DNA from: Cypionkella sp.
GTDB lineage: Bacteria; Pseudomonadota; Alphaproteobacteria; Rhodobacterales; Rhodobacteraceae
Assembly (NCBI GenBank): GCA_018063485.1
Contig: JAGPBG010000130.1
Location: forward strand, 1-6,662
DNA: 6,662 nucleotides
Direction: 5' to 3'
Made by a program: the position numbers and the translations under genes. The notes beneath the pieces are model-generated. The model was not told where the DNA came from and made no database searches. It was given only the letters and a program-made list of their open reading frames with translations. Shown here one piece after another: positions 1 through 6,008 of the stretch. Position 1 is the first letter of the stretch. Each line of letters opens with the position of its first letter.

Positions 1-69
1 CTGCAACTCACGGTTCAATTCCTGAGTGGCGAATTCGCGATCCGGTCCCGCGCCATTTGCTCCAGTCAT
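1..69 (-). CDS. nuoB: NADH-quinone oxidoreductase subunit B, N-terminal fragment
   Basis: Only the first 23 codons are inside the window; the gene continues beyond the left edge. They read [20 protein letters not shown] then ELQ. This matches the start of alphaproteobacterial NuoB, which has a short variable Gly/Ala/Asn-rich leader followed by a conserved 'LNRELQ' stretch. NuoB is the peripheral-arm subunit of complex I that carries the terminal iron-sulphur cluster N2; its cysteine motifs would lie further left and cannot be seen here. The ATG (69-67) overlaps the nuoA stop TGA (71-69) by one base in a TGATG arrangement. This fits translational coupling and the usual nuoA-nuoB order. The identification rests on the N-terminus plus synteny with nuoA. 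Confidence 0.88.
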   Translation of the reverse strand, partial: MTGANGAGPDREFATQELNRELQ

Positions 70-434
70 CACGACCATTCCAAGGCCCCCTTCTTCCACT
101 CATAGGCAAAGCCCACGGTCAACACGCCCAAGAACACCATCATCGACCAGAACCCTACCATGCTGATCTGACCAAAGGCCACCGCCCAGGGAAACAGGAA
201 GGCCACCTCCAGATCGAAGATGATGAACAGAATCGACACCAGATAGAATCGCACATCGAACTTCATGCGCGCATCGTCAAAGGCGTTGAACCCGCATTCA
301 TAGGCCGACACTTTTTCCGGGTCGGGGTTGCGCACCGCGATCACCGCTGCCGCCAGCAACAAAACAAGGCCCAAGGCCACGGCAAGGCCAAACATGATGA
401 TGATCGGCAGATACTCTCGAAGAAGTGTGTCCAC
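69..434 (-). CDS. nuoA: NADH-quinone oxidoreductase subunit A (complex I)
   Basis: This is a small membrane subunit of respiratory complex I (NADH:ubiquinone oxidoreductase), homologous to mitochondrial ND3. The 121-residue product has the normal family length. Three hydrophobic segments are visible at about residues 10-33, 62-85 and 91-112. The long loop between the first two carries the conserved 'SAYECGF' motif with Cys47, followed by '[12 protein letters not shown]'. The second segment holds the conserved acidic pair in 'FDLEVAF' (Asp74, Glu76). The protein starts at GTG (434-432), preceded by AGGAG six bases upstream; an ATG at 438-436 is in another frame and is not the start. nuoB follows with a one-base overlap, so this is the head of a nuo operon. 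A candidate promoter lies at 502-530. The family call is very secure. Confidence 0.96.
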   Translation of the reverse strand: MDTLLREYLPIIIMFGLAVALGLVLLLAAAVIAVRNPDPEKVSAYECGFNAFDDARMKFDVRFYLVSILFIIFDLEVAFLFPWAVAFGQISMVGFWSMMVFLGVLTVGFAYEWKKGALEWS

Positions 435-440
435 GCATGG

Positions 441-445
441 CTCCT
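441..445 (-). promoter_or_regulatory. Ribosome binding site of nuoA
   Basis: On the minus strand AGGAG stands six bases before the GTG start of nuoA. It decides the start, because the nearby out-of-frame ATG (438-436) would be only two bases from it, too close for normal initiation. Confidence 0.75.
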
Positions 446-501
446 ACGGCTGGCAGAGGGCAAAGGCGGCACCCAAATCGGGTCCGCTGCATCTGATATT
501 T

Positions 502-530
502 CGTTTACTCTGCCCCCCGCGCGGGGTCAA
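502..530 (-). promoter_or_regulatory. Candidate sigma-70-type promoter of nuoA
   Basis: Read on the minus strand, TTGACC (530-525) is followed by a 17-base spacer and TAAACG (507-502). The -35 element is strong and the spacer ideal; the -10 element matches the consensus only moderately, as is common in GC-rich alphaproteobacteria. The start of transcription would fall near 495, giving a leader of about 60 bases before the nuoA GTG. This is inferred from sequence only. Confidence 0.45.
515..526. repeat. Perfect 12-bp GC palindrome in the nuoA promoter spacer
   Basis: CCCCGCGCGGGG reads the same on both strands. It overlaps the inner end of the candidate nuoA -35 element and fills half of the spacer. 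It could be an operator or a chance product of high GC. It has no following T-run on either strand, so it does not look like an intrinsic terminator, although it lies between the aminotransferase gene and nuoA. Confidence 0.5.
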
Positions 531-607
531 CCGAAGGCGAAAGGAAAACAACAGGCCGCGACAAGTGGTTGCATGAAGGCTCACGGCACCGTTGCGCGGC
601 TGCCCGG

Positions 608-1840
608 CTATTGAATCGCCGGCAATTCCACATCTTCGGGCTCTGGCCCCTGCCCCAGGGTCAAAACCTCCTGGCGGATGATGCGGGCGATTTGCGCGCA
701 ATCCGCCTCGGAAAAGGTCAACGGTACCCGCATGTCAATCAGCCCGCTCAGGATCCGGTCGCTCTGCGGCAGGCTTTGCGGCTCGGCATAGCGCCAATGC
801 TGATAGCGGCTGGTGAAGGCCATTGGCTGATCCGCGCCAAACCATTTCAAGTCCACCCCGCGCGCCGCCGTGCGCGCCAGCACCGCCCTTACCCGCGCGC
901 CCGACCAATCGGGCAACAGGAACTGAAACGACGATCCCACATAGCTTTCCGCCGCAGGTCGCGTGATCAGCCGCAACCCCGGCACCCCGCGCAACCCCGC
1001 CTCCAACACCAGATAGCGCGCATTCCACCGCGCCACCCGTTCGGCCAGCCCGCGCATCTGCGGCCGCAGAATCGCCGCCCGCAGATTGTCCATCCGGCCC
1101 GACACATTGGGCGTCACAAACTTCACCCGCTCGAAAACCTCTTCGGGCGGCGCGGCGCGATGCTTGCCATAAAGCATATATGACCCCGACAACAAAATCG
1201 CCCGCGCCATCACCTCGGCATCATCCGAGATCAGCAAACCACCCTCGCCGGAGTTGGCGTGTTTGTAGGTCTGCGTCGAATAGCAGCCCACCACACCCCA
1301 GCGCCCCGAAGCCACCCCGTCCCAGGCCGCCCCCATCGTATGGGCGCAATCCTCGATCACCCTGATGCCCCAGCGCGCGCAAACCGCCATCAGCGCCGCC
1401 ATATCCACCAGATGCCCGCGCATATGGCTCAGCATCAGCACCCGCGCACCGCTGGCCTTGGCCTTGGCCTCAAGGTCAGCCAGATCCAGCACCAGATCTT
1501 CGGTCACCTCGACAAACACCGGCTTGGCCCCCACCGAAGCAATCGCCCCCGGCACCGGGGCCAGCGTAAAGGCATTGGTCAAGACCGGCTCACCGGATGC
1601 CACCCCCAGGGCACGCAAGGCACAGCCCAAAGCATAGCCGCCCGAAGCCACCGCCAGCGCATATTTCGCGCCCATCTGGGCCGCGAATTCCTCTTCCAAC
1701 AACGCCGTTTCCGCGATCTCACCGGGGGCGGTATTATAGCGATGCAAACGCCCGTGCAGCAAAACCGCCAAAGCCGCCGCGATGCCCTCTTCGGGAATCG
1801 GCTCTTGCTGAGTGAAACTGCCGACAAAGCGCTCCTGCAT
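608..1840 (-). CDS. DegT/DnrJ/EryC1/StrS-family PLP-dependent aminotransferase
   Basis: This is a 410-residue PLP enzyme of the sugar aminotransferase (aspartate aminotransferase fold) family. Family members usually transfer an amino group from glutamate or glutamine to a keto-sugar carried by a nucleotide. Visible landmarks in order are the cofactor-phosphate loop 'VASGGYAL' (about 64-71), 'VIEDCAHTMG' (161-170) with Asp164 for the pyridine nitrogen and His167 stacking, and 'YKHANSGEGG' (192-201) with Lys193 as the likely Schiff-base lysine. The frame stays open up to 2029, which would overlap gph. I chose ATG 1840 because GAGGGG sits six bases before it, the family-like sequence begins there, and the added 63 residues look non-coding. 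No dehydratase, epimerase or oxidoreductase lies beside it, so the substrate is unknown. The UDP-GlcNAc genes nearby are only a weak hint. Family is secure; function is open. Confidence 0.88.
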   Translation of the reverse strand: MQERFVGSFTQQEPIPEEGIAAALAVLLHGRLHRYNTAPGEIAETALLEEEFAAQMGAKYALAVASGGYALGCALRALGVASGEPVLTNAFTLAPVPGAIASVGAKPVFVEVTEDLVLDLADLEAKAKASGARVLMLSHMRGHLVDMAALMAVCARWGIRVIEDCAHTMGAAWDGVASGRWGVVGCYSTQTYKHANSGEGGLLISDDAEVMARAILLSGSYMLYGKHRAAPPEEVFERVKFVTPNVSGRMDNLRAAILRPQMRGLAERVARWNARYLVLEAGLRGVPGLRLITRPAAESYVGSSFQFLLPDWSGARVRAVLARTAARGVDLKWFGADQPMAFTSRYQHWRYAEPQSLPQSDRILSGLIDMRVPLTFSEADCAQIARIIRQEVLTLGQGPEPEDVELPAIQ

Positions 1841-1988
1841 ATCCTGCCCCTCAAATCTGCGGAATCCGTGGCGGATACGCCAGATCGCAGCAAGAGTCAC
1901 TTGAACTTTGCACCCGCCCTTGAGATCCTGGCTACACCGGCCATCCGCAAGAAATGGCGCAACAGGGCTTGCCTCTGCCGTGGCGGCG
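1841..1988 (-). other. 148-base leader between gph and the aminotransferase gene
   Basis: This gap separates two genes on the same strand and is longer than expected in a tight operon. It has two short overlapping inverted repeats: arms 1864-1868/1872-1876 (ATCCG and CGGAT) and arms 1869-1873/1878-1882 (TGGCG and CGCCA). They cannot fold at the same time. A weak promoter-like pair, GTGACT (1900-1895) and TATCCG (1877-1872) with a 17-base spacer, is also present. No convincing RNA gene or T-run terminator is seen. Confidence 0.3.
1847..1852 (-). promoter_or_regulatory. Ribosome binding site deciding the aminotransferase start
   Basis: GAGGGG on the minus strand lies six bases before ATG 1840. 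It supports the 410-residue form over a longer reading that would begin inside gph. Confidence 0.6.
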
Positions 1989-2651
1989 TCAGGGCAAAAA
2001 GCGCGCCGCCAACCCCGGCAGATCATCAAAATGATCCAGCAGCGCCTCAGGGGTCAGCCGCGACACCCCGCGACCCTCGGGGCCAAAGGTGACCAAAACC
2101 ACCGGCACACCCACCGCAAGCCCGGTCTTGCGATCGGTTTCGGTGTCGCCAATCAACATCGAGCGCGCCACCACTCCCCCCGCGCGCTCCACCGCCGCCA
2201 CATAAGGGGCCGCATCCGGTTTGCGCGTGGGCAACGTATCCGCCCCGATCAACGCGCCGAACAGGTCCGAAATCCCCAACCGCCGCACCAGTTCCACCGC
2301 CAGCCCCTCGGGCTTGTTGGTGCAGATGGCGGTGGCAAAACCGGCACTGCGCAACGCCTCAACCGCCGCCACAGCGCCGGGATAGAGCCGTGTGTGAGTG
2401 TCAATCCCCTCGGCATAGGCCGCCAGCAGACGCGGGTATTCACGCGAAATGTCGGCCTCGTCAAATCCGATCCCCAACCGCTCGAACCCCGCGCGCAACA
2501 TCGCCCGCCCGCCATGAAACGCCGTCAGCGTGTCGCGCTGATCCAGCACATTGCCATGGCCCAACTGGCGAAAACTGGCGTTCGCCGCCTCCAGCAGATC
2601 GGCGCTGGTATCGGCAAGTGTGCCATCAAGATCAAAAACCACTGTGCGCAT
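1989..2651 (-). CDS. gph: HAD-superfamily hydrolase, probable phosphoglycolate phosphatase
   Basis: The 220-residue product is a HAD subfamily IA phosphatase, most like Gph. Gph dephosphorylates 2-phosphoglycolate formed by Rubisco oxygenation or released during repair of oxidised DNA ends. All four HAD motifs are present: 'FDLDGT' (Asp7 nucleophile, Asp9), 'ICTNK' (Thr111), 'RKPD' (Lys144) and 'IGDTETD' (Asp169 and Asp173 for magnesium). The helical cap lies at about residues 15-85. The C-terminal 'VTFGPEG...DHFDDLP' is typical of Gph-type proteins. I chose ATG 2651, which puts motif I at residue 3 onward; an in-frame ATG at 2672 would add seven residues. Neither start has a strong ribosome site. 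The gene diverges from glmU, and the aminotransferase gene follows after 148 bases. Another small phosphate ester cannot be excluded as substrate. Confidence 0.82.
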   Translation of the reverse strand: MRTVVFDLDGTLADTSADLLEAANASFRQLGHGNVLDQRDTLTAFHGGRAMLRAGFERLGIGFDEADISREYPRLLAAYAEGIDTHTRLYPGAVAAVEALRSAGFATAICTNKPEGLAVELVRRLGISDLFGALIGADTLPTRKPDAAPYVAAVERAGGVVARSMLIGDTETDRKTGLAVGVPVVLVTFGPEGRGVSRLTPEALLDHFDDLPGLAARFLP

Positions 2652-2690
2652 AATGCCCCCCACGCCTTTCATATCAGCACGTCTTTCTTG

Positions 2691-2740
2691 TCAGACTGCC
2701 CAGTTTATCAGACTGCCCAGTTTATCAGACTGCCCAGTTT
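2691..2740. repeat. Three tandem copies of a 17-bp direct repeat
   Basis: The unit TCAGACTGCCCAGTTTA occurs at 2691-2707 and 2708-2724. A third copy at 2725-2740 is identical for 16 bases and differs at the last (C for A). Each unit contains the short inverted repeat ACTG-CC-CAGT (2695-2704, 2712-2721, 2729-2738). Because 17 is not a multiple of three, the copies fall in three different frames, so they are not a coding repeat. The array lies 39 bases before the gph ATG and 88 bases before the glmU ATG. It could be a cluster of regulator sites or a recent slippage expansion. Confidence 0.95.
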
Positions 2741-2773
2741 CGCCGATGTAACCAAGCGTGAGGCATCACCCTC

Positions 2774-2801
2774 TTGCCACGCCTTGCAATGGGGGTAAAA
2801 C
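2774..2801 (+). promoter_or_regulatory. Candidate glmU-glmS promoter
   Basis: TTGCCA (2774-2779) is followed by a 16-base spacer and TAAAAC (2796-2801). Transcription would start near 2808, about 20 bases before the glmU ATG. Matches are moderate and this is a guess from sequence alone. Confidence 0.35.
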
Positions 2802-2820
2802 GGCAGGACGAATATTTAAA

Positions 2821-2825
2821 GAGGG
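2821..2825 (+). promoter_or_regulatory. Ribosome binding site of glmU
   Basis: GAGGG, within AAAGAGGG, lies three bases before the glmU ATG at 2829. The spacing is short, but it is the only purine-rich match there. Confidence 0.6.
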
Positions 2826-2828
2826 CAT

Positions 2829-4178
2829 ATGTCGATTTCATTGATCATTTTGGCGGCAGGCATGGGCACAAGGATGAATTCCGATACGCCAAAAGTGCTG
2901 CACCACATCGCCGCAGCTCCGATGCTGCACCACGCACTTGCCGCTGGCCGCAGCCTTGAGCCGTCGCGCATCATCATCGTCACCGGCCACGGCGCCGATG
3001 AGGTCGCGGTCTCGGCCCATGCCTTCGATGAGGCTTGTGAGTCAGTCTTGCAAGATCCGCAACTGGGCACCGCTCATGCCGTCGCCCAGGCAGCTCCCCT
3101 GCTGGCAAATACCAGCGGCGAAGCGATTGTGCTTTACGGCGATACGCCATTTATCCGCCCCGAAACCCTGCAAGCCATGCTCGATGCCCGCGCCCGCCAT
3201 GCCGTGGTGATCCTTGGCTTTCAGGCCCGCGATCCGGGCCGCTATGGCCGCCTGATTGCCATTGGCGAGGATCTGCAAAAGATCGTCGAATACAAAGACG
3301 CATCGCATGAAGAGCGCGCGATAACCCTCTGTAATTCGGGCGTGGTTTGTGCCTCAACAGCAATGCTGCTTGATCTTGTCGCCAAAGTCGGCAACGCCAA
3401 TGCTTCGCGCGAATATTACCTGACCGACATTGTGGAAATCGCCCGCGCGATGGGCCTTTCCGCAGGCGTTGTCATCTGCGACGAATCCGAAACCATGGGC
3501 ATCAACACCCGCGCCCAACTGGCCGAGGCCGAAGCCGCGTTTCAGGCCCGTGCCCGCGCCGAGGCGCTTGAAAACGGCGTCACCCTGACCGCCCCGGAAA
3601 CCGTGTTCTTCGCCCTTGATACCCATATTGGCCGCGATGCGATCGTGGGCGCGAATGTGCTGTTCGGGCCTCGCGTCACCGTTGAATCTGGGGCCGAAAT
3701 CAAGGGCTTTTGCCATCTTGAGGATTGCCATATCTCACGCGGAGCCACCGTCGGCCCCTTTGCCCGCCTGCGCAGCGGAGCGGAATTGGCCGAGAATGTT
3801 CATGTCGGCAATTTCGTCGAGATCAAGAACACGATTCTGGACGAAGGCGTCAAGGTTGGCCATCTGACCTATCTCGGCGACGCCGATGTGGGTGAATTCA
3901 CCAATATTGGTGCAGGCACCGTCACCTGCAACTATGATGGCGTGATGAAACACCGCACCCGCATCGGCAAACGCGGCTTCATCGGCTCTGATACCATGCT
4001 GGTGGCCCCGGTTGCCTTGGGCAATGATGTGCTGACCGCCTCTGGTTCGGTGATTACCCAAGATGTGCCCGATGGCGCCCTGGCCCTTGGCCGGGCCCGT
4101 CAGATCAACAAACCCGGTCTTGCGACCAAGATCATGGATCGCCTGCGGGCGATCAAGGCTGCGAAAGGCGCGAAATAA
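2829..4178 (+). CDS. glmU: Bifunctional UDP-GlcNAc pyrophosphorylase / glucosamine-1-phosphate N-acetyltransferase
   Basis: This cytoplasmic enzyme carries out the last two steps to UDP-GlcNAc: acetylation of glucosamine-1-phosphate with acetyl-CoA, then uridylyl transfer from UTP. The 449-residue length is normal. The N-terminal nucleotidyltransferase domain (about 1-230) has 'LAAGMGTRM', 'SDTPKVLH' (Lys22), 'LGTAHAV' (79-85), 'YGDTPF' with metal-binding Asp105, 'NSGVVC' (169-174), 'EYYLTD' (195-200) and 'GINTRAQLAEAE' with Asn226. The C-terminal left-handed beta-helix (about 250-430) has 'GHLTYLGDA' with the probable catalytic base His345, then 'NIGAGTVTCNYDG' (359-371). Both active sites look intact. 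The ATG at 2829 follows GAGGG and begins directly with the domain. glmS starts on the base after its stop, so the two are surely co-transcribed. Identification is secure. Confidence 0.97.
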   Translation: MSISLIILAAGMGTRMNSDTPKVLHHIAAAPMLHHALAAGRSLEPSRIIIVTGHGADEVAVSAHAFDEACESVLQDPQLGTAHAVAQAAPLLANTSGEAIVLYGDTPFIRPETLQAMLDARARHAVVILGFQARDPGRYGRLIAIGEDLQKIVEYKDASHEERAITLCNSGVVCASTAMLLDLVAKVGNANASREYYLTDIVEIARAMGLSAGVVICDESETMGINTRAQLAEAEAAFQARARAEALENGVTLTAPETVFFALDTHIGRDAIVGANVLFGPRVTVESGAEIKGFCHLEDCHISRGATVGPFARLRSGAELAENVHVGNFVEIKNTILDEGVKVGHLTYLGDADVGEFTNIGAGTVTCNYDGVMKHRTRIGKRGFIGSDTMLVAPVALGNDVLTASGSVITQDVPDGALALGRARQINKPGLATKIMDRLRAIKAAKGAK

Positions 4179-6008
4179 ATGTGTGGAATCATTGGTGTTT
4201 TGGGCAATCACGAAGCAGCACCCCTTTTGGTGGAGGCGCTGAAACGGCTGGAATATCGCGGCTATGATTCCGCCGGTATCGCCACCGTTAGCCATGGCAA
4301 GCTGGACCGCCGCCGCGCGGTGGGCAAATTGGTGAACCTGTCGGATCTGCTGGTTCACAATCCGCTGGCTGGCAAGTCCGGCATCGGCCACACCCGCTGG
4401 GCCACCCATGGCGCGGCCACCACCGAAAACGCGCACCCCCACCTTTCTGGCCCGGTCGCCGTCGTGCATAACGGCATCATCGAGAATTTCCGCGAGTTGC
4501 GCGCCGAACTCTGCGCCGCTGGCCTGACCTTTGAATCCGAGACCGATACCGAAACCGTCGCTCTTCTGGCCCGGCAATATATCGACCAGGGGCTGGCTCC
4601 GATCGAGGCTGCACGCAAAACCCTTGAGCGCCTGCGCGGGGCGTTTGCGCTGTGCTTTTTGTTCGACGGTCAGGAAGATCTGATCGTTGCCGCACGCCAG
4701 GGCTCGCCGCTCGCCATCGGCCATGGCGAGGGCGAGATGTTCGTCGGCTCTGATGCCATCGCCCTTGCACCGATGACCGACCGGATCACCTATCTTGATG
4801 AGGGCGATTGCGCCGTGATCACGCGTGCGGGTGCCGTGATCTATGATGCCCAAGGCCGCCTTGCCAATCGGGCCGAAGCGCGTATCGCCATCGACTCCAC
4901 CCGGATCGAAAAAGCCGGCTTCAAGCATTTCATGGCCAAGGAAATCGCCGAACAGCCGGTGGTGATCGCCGATGCGCTGCACCATTACCTTAGTCGGGAT
5001 GGCGGGGTAACCCCAGCCCTGCACCTGCCGCAAGAGGTTGATTTCACGACTGTAGACCGCCTCACGCTGGTCGCCTGTGGCACAGCCTCTTATGCCACCC
5101 ATGTCGCGAAATACTGGTTCGAACAGATCGCCCGCCTGCCGGTGGAAATCGACATCGCTTCGGAGTTTCGCTACCGCGAGCCGCCATTGTCGCCCAATCA
5201 ATGGGCGATTTTCGTCAGCCAATCGGGCGAAACCGCCGACACTCTCGCAGCCCTGCGCTATGCGTCGGGCAAGGTCGCCAAAATCATCGCTGTGGTCAAC
5301 GTGCCCACATCTTCGATTGCGCGTGAAGCCGATCTGGCCCTGCCGATCATGGCCGGCATCGAAGTGGGCGTGGCGTCAACCAAAGCCTTTACCTGTCAGT
5401 TGACCACGCTTGCGCTTTTGGCGCTCAAAGCCGGGGTTGATCGCGGGCACCTGTCCGCCGAAGCCCTGCAAACCCATCTTGCCGCACTGGCAGCACTTCC
5501 CGGCCTGATGAATCACGCCATGGGCCTGTCTGCCGCCATTTCCGACCTGAGCGAAGAACTGGCCGAAGCGCAGGATGTGTTGTTCCTTGGCAGGGGGGCA
5601 ATGTACCCTCTGGCGCTGGAAGGCGCGCTTAAACTCAAGGAAATCAGTTATATCCACGCCGAAGGCTATGCGTCGGGTGAACTCAAACACGGGCCGATTG
5701 CGTTGATTGACGCCCGTGTGCCGGTGGTGGTGCTGGCCCCGCGCGATCATCTGTTCGAAAAAACCGTCTCGAACATGCAAGAGGTGATGGCCCGCCATGG
5801 CCGCGTGCTGCTGATCTCGGATGCCCAGGGCATTGCCGAAGCGGGGGCTGGCTGCTGGAAAACCCTGACCATGCCGACCGTCGCCGATATCTTCGCGCCG
5901 ATCCTCTATTCGGTTCCGGCGCAACTCCTGGCCTATCATACCGCCATCGCCAAAGGCACCGATGTGGATCAGCCGCGCAATCTGGCCAAATCGGTGACAG
6001 TGGAATGA
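4179..6008 (+). CDS. glmS: Glutamine--fructose-6-phosphate aminotransferase (isomerizing)
   Basis: GlmS uses glutamine to convert fructose-6-phosphate to glucosamine-6-phosphate, the committed step of hexosamine synthesis in the cytoplasm. The product has 609 residues, the same length as the E. coli enzyme. 'MCGIIGVLG' gives the N-terminal nucleophile Cys2 after Met removal. The class II glutamine amidotransferase domain (to about 220) also shows 'GHTRWATHG' (70-78), 'HNGIIENF' (97-104) and 'SETDTE' (120-125). Two SIS sugar-isomerase domains follow: 'ACGTASY' (299-305) and 'SQSGETADTL' (347-356) in the first, 'LKEISYIHAEGYASGELKHGP' (486-506, with Glu488 and His504) in the second. The tail 'QPRNLAKSVTVE' carries Lys604. 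The ATG directly follows the glmU TAA with little ribosome site, so coupled translation is likely. No glmS ribozyme is expected or seen. Complete and intact. Confidence 0.98.
   Translation: MCGIIGVLGNHEAAPLLVEALKRLEYRGYDSAGIATVSHGKLDRRRAVGKLVNLSDLLVHNPLAGKSGIGHTRWATHGAATTENAHPHLSGPVAVVHNGIIENFRELRAELCAAGLTFESETDTETVALLARQYIDQGLAPIEAARKTLERLRGAFALCFLFDGQEDLIVAARQGSPLAIGHGEGEMFVGSDAIALAPMTDRITYLDEGDCAVITRAGAVIYDAQGRLANRAEARIAIDSTRIEKAGFKHFMAKEIAEQPVVIADALHHYLSRDGGVTPALHLPQEVDFTTVDRLTLVACGTASYATHVAKYWFEQIARLPVEIDIASEFRYREPPLSPNQWAIFVSQSGETADTLAALRYASGKVAKIIAVVNVPTSSIAREADLALPIMAGIEVGVASTKAFTCQLTTLALLALKAGVDRGHLSAEALQTHLAALAALPGLMNHAMGLSAAISDLSEELAEAQDVLFLGRGAMYPLALEGALKLKEISYIHAEGYASGELKHGPIALIDARVPVVVLAPRDHLFEKTVSNMQEVMARHGRVLLISDAQGIAEAGAGCWKTLTMPTVADIFAPILYSVPAQLLAYHTAIAKGTDVDQPRNLAKSVTVE

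Larger units (their letters stand above)
2652..2828. promoter_or_regulatory. Divergent gph-glmU intergenic region
   Basis: This 177-base region must hold the promoters of both the leftward gph block and the rightward glmU-glmS block. It contains a triplicated 17-bp repeat (2691-2740), a candidate glmU promoter (2774-2801), and an A/T-rich stretch just before the glmU ribosome site. I found no convincing gph promoter; TGATAAAC within the repeats on the minus strand is a faint -10-like possibility. Confidence 0.6.

Noticed and set aside
515..526. CCCCGCGCGGGG as an intrinsic terminator for the aminotransferase gene
   Set aside because: The stem is only four base pairs around a four-base loop, and no T-run follows on the minus strand. 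An operator or chance palindrome is more likely.
1890..1945. A faintly tRNA-like stretch on the minus strand (a GCCGGTGTAGC start and TTCAAGT like a T-loop)
   Set aside because: The bases flanking TTCAAGT do not pair into a T-arm, and no matching acceptor stem or anticodon arm could be found.
1841..2029. A 63-residue N-terminal extension of the aminotransferase starting at 2029
   Set aside because: It would overlap the gph 3' end, its sequence does not look protein-like, and a good ribosome site precedes ATG 1840.
1259..2092. A 277-codon plus-strand open frame opposite the aminotransferase gene
   Set aside because: It is an antisense shadow with Arg/His/Pro/Gln-rich composition and crosses the gph-aminotransferase gap with no recognisable domain.
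2691..2740. The 17-bp repeats as a CRISPR array or plasmid-type replication iterons
   Set aside because: There are no spacers between copies, the unit is too short for CRISPR, and no replication initiator gene or DnaA box cluster is nearby.
2774..2959. A small plus-strand frame overlapping the glmU start
   Set aside because: It would begin at a TTG inside the candidate promoter and run out of frame through conserved glmU coding sequence; it has no ribosome site or recognisable product.
3735..5222. A 495-codon open frame on the minus strand opposite glmU and glmS
   Set aside because: It lies wholly antisense to two intact, highly conserved genes, and its translation is low-complexity and resembles no family. 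Such long shadows are common in GC-rich DNA.
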